64,000 nucleotides of DNA from Diospyros lotus (Eukaryota; Streptophyta; Magnoliopsida; Ericales; Ebenaceae), in NCBI RefSeq assembly GCF_014633365.1, contig NC_068338.1:14022616-14086615 (forward strand). Direction: 5' to 3'. The notes beneath the pieces were generated by a model. The model saw only the letters and a list, made by a program, of their open reading frames with translations. It made no database searches and was not told the origin of the DNA. Made by a program: the position numbers and the translations under genes. Shown here in pieces: positions 11,252 to 21,894 of the stretch. Within the stretch, counting starts at the first letter, position 1; every line of letters starts with the position of its first letter.

Positions 11252-13162
11252 TGTAACACCCTATTTTTCAAATATACAATGATGCTAAATACAAGCTAAT
11301 ATTTTACACGGGCGTTATGGAAATCCTTACCAATGGAAGCATATGATCGAACTTGAAAGCTAACTAAAGCTAAATAATAAGGATTTCCACTATGTAGTTG
11401 TGAAACATAAATCCTCAAATTCCAACCAATAAACCTCTAGTATCAACACAGCTTTCTTATTCAGCATCCATAATGCATCATTCGAGATATGTACATAATG
11501 ATTAGGACAACAACCTTTAAAGGGATAAAGGCAGACCCAAGCTTTACAGTAGCTCTTAGCATCGGCAATACAACACTTAAGTTATGTGGATTTGTACATC
11601 CTTTATCCATCTAAATTTAAAAAAATGATAGAAAAGCCCCAAAGATGCATAGTAGCTCTGCTTATACAAAATTCGTAGTACATGAACAATAGAAAAACAA
11701 ATTAGACTTTGGCCACTTCCTTGCCTTGTCTTTGCCAGTCGCTGGGGTACCTGGCATGTTTAATATACCTGGAATGTTGAATATTCCAAGGTTATGAAAC
11801 ACTCAAATTAAATAATTACATTTAAGTGAGATGGTTTAGAAAAAAAGATACATGCGTATGTATGCAAGTATGTCAAATGTCATGAAATCCTTCCCTTATG
11901 TGGAAGCCCTAGCCAAGATATTGCAATCACCCCTGCATCAACATGTCCAAACACCTCAGCCCCACGCGAACACATGGTCCCTGACCACACATGTTGACCC
12001 ATAAGCTTACCATAGCCACAAATGTTAGGATGCATAAAAAATAGAAAGGATATGCTCAAAACAAAAGAAACATAAGATGTAAGCCACAAACCATACACAA
12101 ATGAAACCGAGAATGATCAAGATTAAGAAACAAACATGCAGGAACCATTCACCTTAATTGTTTACCTTATAAGAGCACTATTCATAGTAGCGGGGTTGGG
12201 TTTCCCCCAGAAAACACGAGTTCCTATAAACCAAACATCAAATATTTTTACATAATATTGTTCTACATGTTTTAACTTACTTGTGTGAGAAATTACAGGG
12301 AAAACCAAGGCCACACACTCCCTCACGAGCTTCGAGAAGTGGGCTCACATGCCTACACACGCAAGACAGACTGGCGCGTGCAGTGCATGCGCCGACTGTC
12401 TTCTCTGGCGAGGACGAACATGGACTTGCTACAGCCTTAGTTTTTTGCAATTTCTCCCTTGTTTTAACTCTGATTCTACCCCCGTTCATTCATACGACTC
12501 CCTTTCTTCCCCCTCTATAGGAATATAAGTTTAGATCAGACTTACCTCGTTATTTTCCAATAGTTTTGGCCTGAACTCCGGTGAACTTAATATCTCCCTT
12601 GTTTCTTGTCAAAAACCTTCTCCATTTCTTCCAAAATACCCCCTTCATTATCTAGAACAGAATTCTCTCCTTACAGCCCCTCAACCCAACATAATTTTGG
12701 ATCAAATCTTCTTGGTATGGCTTGGGGTGAAATTATTGTCCTATTTATAGAACTTTCTGGCCAACCACTTTGCACCACATGCCATGCCACCTAAGGCCTA
12801 TTTTATAAGTCTTCATGATTACCTCCAATGGTAAGTTTGGCCAATTTGTTCCTCTGACGAGTTCGTTTTGGGTTTTCAAAAATTACACTTTGGCCCAAAG
12901 TTTCATATATTTTTACTTTAACCCCTGAACTATTTAGGGTTTTGGTTATTCATGTGGTTCCTTATTTCAATGCCAAATGTCCTTAGGAAGAGGTTTCTTG
13001 CATCATTTCTTGACCCCCAAACAAATTTTTAATATTTTTAAGAAATCACATATTTTTTTAAACCTCTCTAAAATTGTATTTTTATCCTTGAATTCTCGCA
13101 ATTCTTTGGACATATCCTACTACCTCAAACACATGAGTTTCATAAAAATCTTGGGTATTACA
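11252..13162. mobile_element. Solo LTR, 1,911 bp, TGTAACACCC type
   Basis: It starts TGTAACACCC, ends GGGTATTACA, and is flanked by an exact 5-bp target duplication GATTA (11247-11251 and 13163-13167). These termini are typical of large plant Gypsy LTRs. No internal region is present, so it is a solo LTR. It interrupts the SIRE-type LTR, whose sequence resumes directly at 13,163. Small open frames inside are not gene-like. Confidence 0.85.
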
Positions 13163-13512
13163 GATTAGGCCATTTGTCTTGACCATTATAAATTGTTTGT
13201 GTCTCTCTATTGCTTTTATTCTTTTGTAGAGAAATGAGTTGAATAGGGAACTAAATAGTTTCAAACTTTTTACATGGATAAAACACTACAAAGGGAAAGA
13301 TAGTTGAGTCTCTTCAAAGCTGCATTTGTTGCGTAAGTACTAATTTTCTAACCAAAGTTAATATTTGTATTGTCATTGTAATGTAAAACTCAATTTTTTT
13401 AGTCACATAATTTATTTGCTTCTAATTTTCCTATTTTAGGATGAGTTTAATAAGGGACGAAATGAGAGACACTCATCACAAGCGTCTATAGAGGGAAGTT
13501 GTTCAGCTCGGT

Positions 13513-13771
13513 CAATGTTCTAAAATGCGGCCTAGGCGGCCGCCTAGGCGTTAAGCGACCCTTGGCCACCCCTATTAAGTGCAAATTGGCACCCCTGGGC
13601 GCTGGGCCCAGGCAGTGCCTAGCTGCCTAGGTCGCATACGGCGAGGCCAATTAATCTTTCCTTTTCTCTCTCTTATTGTTACTCTCTCTCATCGGTCGTC
13701 ACTTTCCTGTTCTCTCTCGTCACGCACCACCTGGGTCATCTCTCGTGGACTTGTCACCACTACTGATCTTG

Positions 13772-13826
<55 letters not shown>

Positions 13827-14065
13827 CGCTGATCTCATCATTCTCTTTCTCTCTCTTGCTGCTAATAGGGTTGTTATCTCCCTGCTTGTTCTCGCTCTTC
13901 TTCCTTCGGTACGTATGGTTATCTTTCTCCTTTCTCATTACTGCTTGCAGCAAGCATGGTGGACATCTTCCTCCTTGCTCCTTGTTGCTTAGTGCCTCCC
14001 AGGTGCCTTAGGCTCTAAGCCCCCATCTAGTGCTCGATTAACGCCTAGTGTATTTTAGAACATTG
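13513..14065. mobile_element. MITE with CAATGTTCTAAAAT terminal repeats
   Basis: It starts CAATGTTCTAAAATGC and ends TATTTTAGAACATTG, inverted complements over 14 bases. Sub-terminal GGCCTAGGCGGCCGCC and GCCTAGTG/GCCTAGG motifs are mirrored at the two ends. It is about 553 bp, non-coding, and holds a long (CT)n tract. No clear target duplication was found, so the superfamily is unassigned. It interrupts the TnpA-like gene. Confidence 0.65.
13777..13823. repeat. (TC)n microsatellite
   Basis: About 23 uninterrupted TC units lie inside the MITE. They generate spurious Leu/Ser or Arg/Glu open frames on both strands. Confidence 0.95.
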
Positions 14066-14659
14066 AGTTTAATTGTCAAGTATTGTTGACAATGACATAT
14101 TTTTGGACATGGTTGGAAAACAAAACAAGAATAGACTTATTTTTTGCCTCGAGACAGCATTTTTGAAGTATTATTAGATGTTTTCATCTAGTACAACAGT
14201 GACTCCAAATAAGATAGACGTTATGCCCCATATTGTCTCTAACTTGTTGATAGAGATGCAATCACAACAAGAGATGATACGTGCCCAACAAAAGATGATA
14301 AAATCTTAGGGAAAAATGATACAACCACTATTCCTACACTTGGGGATCAACTAGATATCCTAAGTCATCCTTCACCATCTTTCACCCTTTTAATGGTTCC
14401 AAGTCAGCTAGCCGCTTTATCCGACCTAGGCAATTCAGCTCATCATGACCCAACTAACGACATGTATGATGATGAGTTTGATGATAACTATTGATTATTA
14501 ATATTTGTTGTATAATTTGAATACCTGTGATAATATTTTATTTAATTGATAATTTTGTGCTTTTACAGTAATTTGTGTAATTATTGGTGTTGGCATTATG
14601 GATACTTTATTTGACTTGTTAACAAGTTTTGAATAAGATATTTTTGGATCATTTTTGGT

Positions 14660-16028
14660 CCCTTCTAACAAATATGATAATTAGAGATGGAAATGGAATC
14701 TTGATATTCTACTCTCCTTATGGTTAAAGAAGTTTTGATAATGACATACTTTTCAATCAATATGAAAATCAAGGATTTAATGCTTAGTAGCATTCAAAAT
14801 CAAATTCATTTTATCTTAACTTAAATTCAAAAGAAATAAAAGACAAGTGATTAAATGATTCCGTGAGTTGAAATTAGTTTAAGTTATCTTGAATTTGTTT
14901 CAAGTGTTTGGGAATCAAATATCTAATGTTTTTCTTTAAATCTGTCGATAAATGATTTATTTTTAAAATGGCATCTGTTGACTAAGTAATGCATTATGTC
15001 GACTATTAATGTTTTGTATTTTGTATCTATCGACAGAAGACCTTCACTCTATCAACTAACAGTAAGTTTGGTTTTCAAATTATTTTCATTTTTGTTAACT
15101 ATGTCATATTGTTGTTGACTATCAGTATGCCTAAATTGATTTCTTGCTTTGTTCTGTAGACTAAGGCCTTGGCTCTATTGACTATCATGTGTTGATGTTG
15201 ACTAAGCCCATTGCTTTGTCAACTAAGCCTATTGCTTTGTCAACTAAGAGATTACTTATATCAAATTTGTCGACAAATGATTCTTATCTGTCGACTATGT
15301 CTCAAAATTGTATTTCATATCTGCCGACTAACCAATTTGTCTGTTGATAGTTTGTTTCTCAGAAAACCACAACGGCTAATTTTTTGGGCATTAAATACTC
15401 GCCCAACCACCCCAACGGTCCAATTTTTGGATTTTTCCACCATCAACTATAATAGGTGGTTTAAGAAACATTGAAGGTTGCTGAGAATATTCATTGCCCA
15501 ACTACCGAGCATTCAAGTCGTACTTGCGCTTTAAATTTTATTGTCTCTGTTATTCTTTTTTTGAGGCTTTGTTCCTAAGTTGTAATATTCATTTCAAGCC
15601 TCTTATTTTCTATAGAGAAAACTTGTAACTAAGAGTTTTTACTCTTAGATTCTCTTATCTCTTTGTACTGTGTTTTATCTAGCTGTAGCTAGAGGGCCTA
15701 CGTGTGTAGGAGGGTTGTATCTTTTCCTAGTCTTGGAATAGAGGACCTACTTGGTTAAGTAGGGAGATTTAATAGAATTGGTTACAAAATCCTTAGTGAG
15801 AAACTAAGGTAGTGGACTAGGCTTGGAAAGCCGAACCACTATATATCATTGTCTCCAACAATTGTATTTTAGTTTTCATTTCATTTAGCATTGCAAACTA
15901 ATATTCATTTTTTGTTTATCATACATCATTTTCAATCAAGGATTTTTGTAAACTTAAGCTAAATTTTTAAATAACCCAATTCACTGCCCCTCTTGGATTT
16001 TGGTGCCATTGTTACGTTTATATCAATC
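14660..16028 (+). mobile_element. 5' LTR of SIRE-like Copia element
   Basis: The right end is set by the primer-binding site at 16,029-16,039 (GGTATCAGAGC). The left end is approximate. U3 carries many scattered copies of GTCGACTA-like motifs (for example about 14,998, 15,229-15,250, 15,270, 15,292 and 15,325). The R/U5 part holds GCTAGAGGGCCTACG, TAGTCTTGGAATAGAGG and GTGGACTAGGCTTGG...GCCGAACCACTATA, shared with the LTRs at 1-2 kb and 9-13 kb. Confidence 0.65.
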
Positions 16029-16094
16029 GGTATCAGAGCAAAGGTTCCCACTGTTTTCACTGGTTTAACAACCTAGGGACAAAAATCTTTTCAA

Positions 16095-17645
16095 ATGGCA
16101 CACTTTGCATCTACATCCCAAACCAAGGGTCAAAGCACCACTTGTCCCCCATTTTTTGATGGAACTAATTATAACTACTGGAAAACAAGGATGCAAATCT
16201 ATTTAATGCAAGATTGTAGTTTGATGCAGGCTATTCAAAAGTAAATAAAGCTGTCTGATATGGAGAAGATTGAAACATGGATAGTGGAAGAAATGAGAGA
16301 CATGGAAATCAATGCCAAGGCTATGAACACATTAATTTGTGCTCTTAGCTCAGAAGAGTTCATCGTGTCTCAACATGCAAAATAATAAAGGAAATGTGGG
16401 ATAAGCTCAAGGTAACTCATGAAGGTACAAATCAGGTAAAAGAAACTAAAATTAATATTCTTGTTCATGAATATGAATTATTTTCAATGAAAGAAAATGA
16501 ATCTATAAAAGACATGTACACTAGATTTAACAACGGAGAAAAAGTTAGAAAAATCTTAAGAAGTTTGCCTATGTCATGGCATCCAAAGGTCACGGCCATA
16601 ACTGAGGCTAAAGATCTAGACAAACTTGAATTCGATAATCTGTTAGGCTCATTAGTGACTCTTGAAATAATGATGAAAAGAAATTATGTTGTTGAAACAA
16701 AGAAAGATACGAATATAACATTTAAGGCTGAAAATGAAGAAAAAAATTCTCAAGGTAGTGAGGATGATGAGTTTGCCTTATTAGCTAGAAAATTTATGAA
16801 AAATGATAGATTCAATCAAAGAAGAAATTTCAAAAAATACAAAGATCAAAAAGAAGCTAATACTTCTAATGAGATTCGATGTTTTGAATGTAAGAAGCTA
16901 GGTCATATGAGAAATGAATGTCCCCAATTGAAAAATAAGGATCACAAGGAAAAGAAGGTAAAGAAGAAGGCCCTAGCTATATGGAGTAAGGGAGAATTCT
17001 CCTCAAGTGATGAATCTCAAGATGAAGAGGTGGCTAATGTTTGCTTCATGACAAAGTTCGAAGATGAGGTAACTTCTCAACCTTCAAATTCAATTTCAGA
17101 ATTTACATTTGAAGAGGTTCATGATGCATTTAATGAATTATTAGGTGAATCTAAGCACATGAATATGAAAAATGCTGATTTGAGAAAGAAAATAAGCTCA
17201 TTGGAAAGTGAAATTAAAACTTGAAATCTGAAAAAGAAACTTTTGAAAATGAAAGAAATATTATGTCTAGTCAAAAAGATCTTATAAAAGAAAATAAAGA
17301 CATGAAAGAGTCCCTTAAGAAACTAGTTGAAGGAAAGAATAAATTGGAAATGATTCTTAGGGCTCAAAGAAGTTTTGGAGACAAGCAAGGAATTGGATTT
17401 GATCCATTCCATACAAGTTCTAGTAAAACAGTCTTTATAAAGGCCTCAAATCAAAAGTTCATTCAAAGAAATCTAACTCACAAACCAAACTTCTCAAAGA
17501 AGGATTACATGTCATTATTGTGGTAGAAATGGTCATTCAATCAACAAATGTTTCATAAGAAACAATCCCCAAAAGTTCAAACAAGTTTTCGTTCCTAAGA
17601 ATGTAGTATCATCTAACAAGAATGGACCCAAGATGATGTGGGTAC
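16095..17645 (+). pseudogene. SIRE-like Copia gag, broken
   Basis: The ATG at 16,095, 56 bases after the primer-binding site, begins a gag with the block FFDGTNYNYWKTRM, a UBN2/gag core (SIKDMYTRF, KILRSLPMSWHPK near 16,500-16,620) and a zinc knuckle CFECKKLGHMRNEC (about 16,880-16,922). A long charged, coiled-coil-like stretch follows (about 17,050-17,370) and then a second knuckle CHYCGRNGHSINKC (about 17,510-17,550). Two knuckles with a long Lys/Glu-rich spacer suit the SIRE/Maximus lineage. It is inactive: stops near 16,242 and 16,384, a frame change at about 17,222 and another near 17,515. Confidence 0.8.
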
Positions 17646-17678
17646 CAAAGTGAACAACATGAATTATTCCTTGTGTAG

Positions 17679-18403
17679 GTGGCTTTTGTTTCATGTGATT
17701 CAAGGAGCAAGTGGTTCCTTGATAGTGGGTGCTCAAGGCACATGATGGGAGATCAAGGGCTTCTCTACAATGTTATCTTCAAAGAAAGAGGCAAGGTATA
17801 CTATGGAGATAACTCTCAAGGTAAGATCATAGGTATGGGTTTTATCTCTTTTGAACATCTTATGTTAGATAATGTGTTTCTTATTGATGGTCTTAAACAT
17901 AACTTGATTAGTATAAGTCAATTATGTGATATGAATTATGAAGTTTGCTTTGATGTTAATTCTTGCAAAGTTATATTCTCTAGGTCAAAAGAAATGAAAC
18001 TAAAAGGAAATAGAGTAGGAAATGTTTATCTTACATTTTTAGAATCATCTAAATTAAAAAATTGCTTAATAACTAACTCTTCTCAAAACACTTGGTTGTG
18101 GCAAAATAAATTAGGGCATGCTAGTATGAACTTGATAAATAAGTTAGTGAAACATGACCTTGTTAATGGTTTGCCAAAGCTTAAATTTGAAAGAGACCAC
18201 ATTTGTGGTATATGTATGAAAGGTAAACAAATTAGTGTATCATTCAAACCTACAAATGAAGTTTCAACATCTAGACCTCTAACATTACTTCACTTAGATC
18301 TATTTGGCCTAATGAGAACTTTAAGTTTAGGAGGAAAACAATATGTTTTGGTCATAGTGGATGATTATTCTAGATTTACATAGGTAATCTTTCTTGCTAC
18401 TAA
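17679..18403 (+). pseudogene. Copia protease/integrase start, truncated
   Basis: The frame continues the same element. WFLDSGCSRHMMG is the aspartic protease site (D-S-G). WLWQNKLGHASMNLINKL and CGICMKGKQ form the GAG-pre-integrase/zinc-binding region. LLHLDLFGLMR...YVLVIVDDYSRFT begins the integrase core. The next codon, normally Trp, is TAG at 18,381-18,383. Copia similarity continues a few codons (VIFLAT) and stops near 18,403, where unrelated sequence starts. The rest of integrase, RT, RNase H and the 3' LTR are absent, so a deletion or later insertion removed them. Confidence 0.82.
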
Positions 18404-18870
18404 TAGTTGTGACTGTTGTGTATCTCTATCACAAATTCAACAAAACTAGCTCTATTTGGTGCTGCAATTCTAAACGACCTTCCATTGTCTGCAACCACCC
18501 ATTTTTTGCATTCATGGCAATTCTAAATTTCTCTTAGTTTAAAAAAGAAATTAAAGATTACTAAAAACTAATTTAATTTCATGCCCAATAAGCTAACAAC
18601 AGAAGCTATACTTGCAAAAATCTAAAAAAAGGTCGGGGGGTAAACAGAATTATTTATATATGATGTTTATAGGCATGGAAAAAAAAACTACAACAAAATC
18701 TTTAAAGGAATCTTATGAAAAATTGTAGAAAAGAATGGAGCATGAGTTGTTTATTAAAGACATACCCTCTTATTCACCCATAACTTACTTTTGGCATCTA
18801 ACAAGCCCACATACAACACACTATATAAAAATATAATTAACATCTAAGGCTCACTAGACGAGTCATTACA
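18404..18870. other. Unassigned, possible exon fragment on minus strand
   Basis: On the minus strand about 18,530-18,395 reads openly as a stretch including CHECKKWVVADNGRSFRIA, preceded by an AG that could be a splice acceptor and ending in a stop near 18,400. I do not recognise the protein. It might be a second captured gene fragment or chance. The remainder is AT-rich with no feature. Confidence 0.25.
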
Positions 18871-18872
18871 TA

Positions 18873-19165
18873 TTAAATCTTATCACTCACAGGATACATA
18901 TAGTATTAAGCATTAAATTTTTTTAAAAATGAGTGATCACCCACCACCCGGAGAGAGTGATTAAATCCTATCACTCACAGGATACATATAACACTAAGCA
19001 TTAATAATAAAAAAAATAATAGGTGATCACCCACCACCCGGAGGGAGTGATTAAATCCTATCACTCACAGGATACATATAGTACTAAGCATTCAAAATTT
19101 TAAAAAAAATGGTGATCACCCACCACTCGGAGGGAGTGATTAAATCCTATCACTCACAGGATACA
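18873..19165. repeat. 88-90 bp minisatellite with hairpin
   Basis: Units start at 18,873, 18,961, 19,051 and 19,140 (the last partial). Each unit carries TTAAATCCTATCACTCACAG, GGATACATA and a GGTGATCACCCACCAC segment, and across unit boundaries GAGTGAT pairs with ATCACTC around an 8-base loop. The AT-rich middle of each unit varies while the flanks are nearly identical. Confidence 0.85.
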
Positions 19166-20094
19166 TACATCGAACAATGTTGGTATCATAAATAATTATC
19201 AACTCTATTAACATACTGGTTAGCAAGTCTATCATTCAATCGCATCCAATTCCTATCCATCGTGCTAGATACAACAAAAATTGATAGTATTAGAGATAGA
19301 TTAAATTACAGAGCACGAGAATATGGGATAAAAACACTACCAGTATTCATGTACATATATATATATACATATACATATATATATATATATATCTACCAAT
19401 CTAAAAGAAACAAAGCTCTTATATTAGTATTCTTTACATATATATTAATAATTCAAAAAAGTTAAAACTTTTGGCACATGCATGGCATGACTCAACTATC
19501 ATACAAACTTGATATGATCAATACTAACTTGATTACTTAATCCATACCTAACTTGGTATGATCAATACTAAGTTGTTAACCTAAAGCCCATAAGAAATAT
19601 ATTTTTCAGATCATAGGCTTACAATTCATGAACATACACATGCAGGCACATGATATATGGGGATAGGTGTGCAAATAGCAATTCAAGCAAGTATACGTAT
19701 AGAATTCAACAAGTTGAGAGTAAGCAATTGTCCCTAACCTAAACAGTTGAGATAGAGCACTATAAATTTAAAATGCCTTCCATAGTAACACAATCTAATA
19801 ATATAAATAAAGATAAAAATAGCCAAGGAGCTTAGATTCAAACTTAAGTAAAAAAGAAACATTAATTATTACAGCACCTAAGTGTGGTCATTTGCATTTA
19901 CAGAAGCTAAGAACATATTATCTTAATAAAAAACATATTGTGGGTGCTTGATGGAAATATTAACGAAGAAAATGTTAGATGAAAGCTGTCTGTGATTGCA
20001 TATAACATATATTTCCCAAAAATAGAAAATAAATAGAAAATTCTCCAACAAAACTTAATCTACAATTGAAAATCATAAAATATTTCACAGTAAC

Positions 20095-20286
20095 TATATC
20101 CAAAGCAAATGATCCTATAGACACCACTGGAACTTGTTTATGAGAGATAGACCGACCCAACCACATGATAGATCCCTTTCCAAATGAAGTAGTAATTTGA
20201 TCCAACGCTTGTTGTAGGGCAAGATCTTTTTTGGACAGATTTTCATCGTTGGAGTCATTTCCATCTAATTTAGATTTCCTTTTATC
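20095..20286 (-). pseudogene. Captured exon of organellar-type RecA
   Basis: The minus strand encodes an uninterrupted stretch with KKDLALQQALDQI, SFGKGSIMWLGRS and QVPVVSIGSFALDI, the conserved start of the RecA core just before the Walker A region, as in plant mitochondrial/chloroplast RecA homologues of the RECA2/RECA3 type. A likely acceptor (TTTGAAG) precedes it near 20,287 and the match ends at GATATA|GTTACT near 20,094, where an intron would begin. The Walker A/ATPase exons are absent from the window, so it cannot make an active recombinase. Upstream in the same frame lies only hydrophobic or Ser/Leu/Pro low-complexity translation. It lies inside the CACTA-type element, so transposon capture is the simplest explanation. 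Confidence 0.8.
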
Positions 20287-20504
20287 TTCAAACAGGCATA
20301 AGACAAGACTCATAAGCTCCAGTGAATTAAACAAACAAAACAATGTAAAAAAGAAAAAAAGGAACATAAAAAAATTAAATAGAAAAAAATGAACTAATAT
20401 TGAAAACACTACAAATTTACCAAATTTAACATATATGAGTAGCAAACAAATTTTAAGAATAAAAAGTAAAGCAAATATCCAAAAAATAAAAAATAACTGA
20501 GAGG

Positions 20505-20790
20505 CAAGCGAGGGCAAGGCAGCCAATGAGGGCGAGCCATGAGCAACCGAGAGGCGAGGGCTAGGGCTAGGGCTAGGGTGAGGTAGCAAGCGAGAGGCGA
20601 GGGCTAGGGCTAGGGCTAGGGTGAGACAGCAAGCGAGAGGCGAGGGCAAGTCGTTAGCGAGAGCGAGGGCGAGCAGCAAGCGAGAGCCAGACAGCGAGGG
20701 CGAGGGCGAGGCAGCAAGTGAAAGCAAGACAACGAGGGCGAGGGCGAGGCAATGAGTGAGACACGAGAGCGAGGGCGAGAGAGCTAGGGC
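20505..20790. repeat. Purine-rich GAGGGCGAG / GGGCTA repeats
   Basis: Tandem GAGGCGAGGGCTAGGGCTAG units (20,551-20,645) pass into GAGGGCGAGGCAGCAAG units. The block is similar in composition to that at 355-560 in the other CACTA end. Minus-strand translation is a Leu/Ala/Ser/Pro low-complexity peptide and is not called. Confidence 0.75.
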
Positions 20791-21894
20791 GAGCTAGAGA
20801 GCCAAAGAAGGGGACTTAGGGATTTGGGGGAGGATTAGGCACTTAGGGATTTTGGGGGGAAGGGGGGGATTTTGGCCAGGAAAAAGGCGGGGGATTCCCG
20901 CCTCTTCAATTTATTTATTTATTTTTAATATTTAATAATTAAATAAAAAATAATATAATTTATAAAAATAATATGTTATATGTTCTTTTTAATATGTTCA
21001 TGTATTCTTTTTAATATGTTTATATTTTTTTAATATATTATATTATCAATAAATAACTAATACTCAATTATCATAGTTTAATAATTATATTTGTGCATTT
21101 ATAGAATAATATAATTATATTAAGAATTGCTTATATAAGTGTTAGTTAAATTTTAATAATTTTTTTTATTATTTTATAGTTCGAATTAAAAATTTTAGTC
21201 ATTAACGACAGGAAAATGGTATATTAACGACGACTTATTTTGCCTGTCGTTAAAAGTTATCTTATAACGACGGGATTTATATTTAGTTGTTAATAATACT
21301 ACATTAACGACCAAAACTGATGTCGTCACTAATTTTTTGTCGTTAATGCTTGTTTTTGTTGTAGTGTATGTACTTGTCTAGGCATCCCCATGCCTATGAG
21401 TGTGAGACCTCCATTGCTATCACATAGCAAAAACATAGCACATACAAGTCTTACCGCAATTGTCAATGTCCATTCTTGACATTGCTACGACTTGGGATGT
21501 TTAATGATGTCTAGAAACTATGATGCATCATCTCACATCTTTATAGATTAATCATGGTATATATCATATGGACTTTTATCTAGTTTCATTTGGTCATTAC
21601 AATAATAACAAGAAACTAATAGAGCGACTTCTTGTGAGATTGAATAACTCTTTATGCAATAATAAATATGATTGCAATTATCAGTGTACAACATGTCCAA
21701 TCTGATTGGGTCTAGAGCACCTACACTAACAGCGGGGTTTCATGGGGAACTTGTTATGTCTGGTACATCTTAGGGTGTAGTTAAGGGTGGTGAGCCTCTT
21801 GAGAATAGCTCTGATCCTAATAGTAGAGGGGGTGCTGACGAAGAATATGAGGATGAGGCTGAGGCTAGTCAAGGAAGATGACACAAACTTAGAA

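Larger units (their letters stand above)
8998..13235 (+). mobile_element. SIRE-like Copia LTR, split by two insertions
   Basis: Three blocks (8,998-9,310, 10,657-11,251 and 13,163 to about 13,235) read together as one LTR of roughly 1 kb related to that at 14.7-16 kb. Shared features are GTCGACT-type U3 motifs, a TATA box (TATAAATACAAG, about 10,880), GCTAGAGGGCCT, TAGTCTTGGG-ACTAGAGGGCC, AAAATCCTTAGTGAG, and a final GTAGATTAGGCC...TATAAATTG block. The first break is a hAT element and the second a solo LTR. The whole sits in the TnpA-like gene. Its own target duplication is not clear. Confidence 0.65.
8210..14493 (+). pseudogene. CACTA TnpA-like gene (PF03004-type), shattered
   Basis: An ATG at 8210 opens a Ser/Thr/Pro-rich N-terminus running to a splice donor near 8,468 (one stop near 8,264). 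Further pieces follow: near 8,555-8,680; at about 8,761-8,880 a stretch containing KWSPLDEHGMRKHFNN; at 13,215-13,320 a piece with NRELNSFKLFTWIKHYKGK; at 13,440-13,510 DEFNKGRNERHSSQ; and a Gln/Met-rich tail with an acidic end closing at about 14,493. Order and style match the plant En/Spm-type 'probable transposase' (PF03004) encoded beside TnpD. Between the pieces sit the SIRE-type LTR (8,998-13,235) and the MITE (13,513-14,065). Stops occur in nearly every piece. Domain assignment is by recollection of the family and moderate in certainty. Confidence 0.6.
18404..21366 (+). mobile_element. Second CACTA-type element with captured RECA exon
   Basis: The right end is clear: TTGTTTTTGTTGTAGTG at 21,350-21,366 is the complement of a CACTACAACAAAAA terminus, and the preceding 170 bases hold at least six TTAACGAC/GTCGTTAA sub-terminal repeats in both orientations. 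The left end is not resolved; no CACTACAAC start was found, and 18,404 is simply where the Copia sequence stops. No transposase is present. The interior holds a hairpin minisatellite (18,873-19,165), an AT microsatellite (about 19,347-19,393), a RecA exon (20,095-20,286, minus) and a purine-rich block (20,505-20,790), a combination typical of gene-capturing non-autonomous elements. Confidence 0.65.

Noticed and set aside
13579..14011. Long open frames rich in Leu/Ser or Arg/Glu
   Set aside because: They come from the (TC)n microsatellite in the MITE; no domain.
18683..18700. AACTACAACAAAATC as left end of the CACTA element
   Set aside because: It lacks the first C, has no TTAACGAC sub-terminal repeats beside it and no matching 3-bp duplication; probably chance in A-rich DNA.
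18873..19165. CRISPR-like array
   Set aside because: Units are full-length tandem repeats of 88-90 bp with variable AT spacers in a plant genome; no cas genes.
20551..20645. CTAGGG repeats resembling telomeric DNA
   Set aside because: The unit is GGGCTA within GAGGCGAGGGCTAG blocks, not the plant TTTAGGG repeat, and it grades into GAGGGCGAG repeats.
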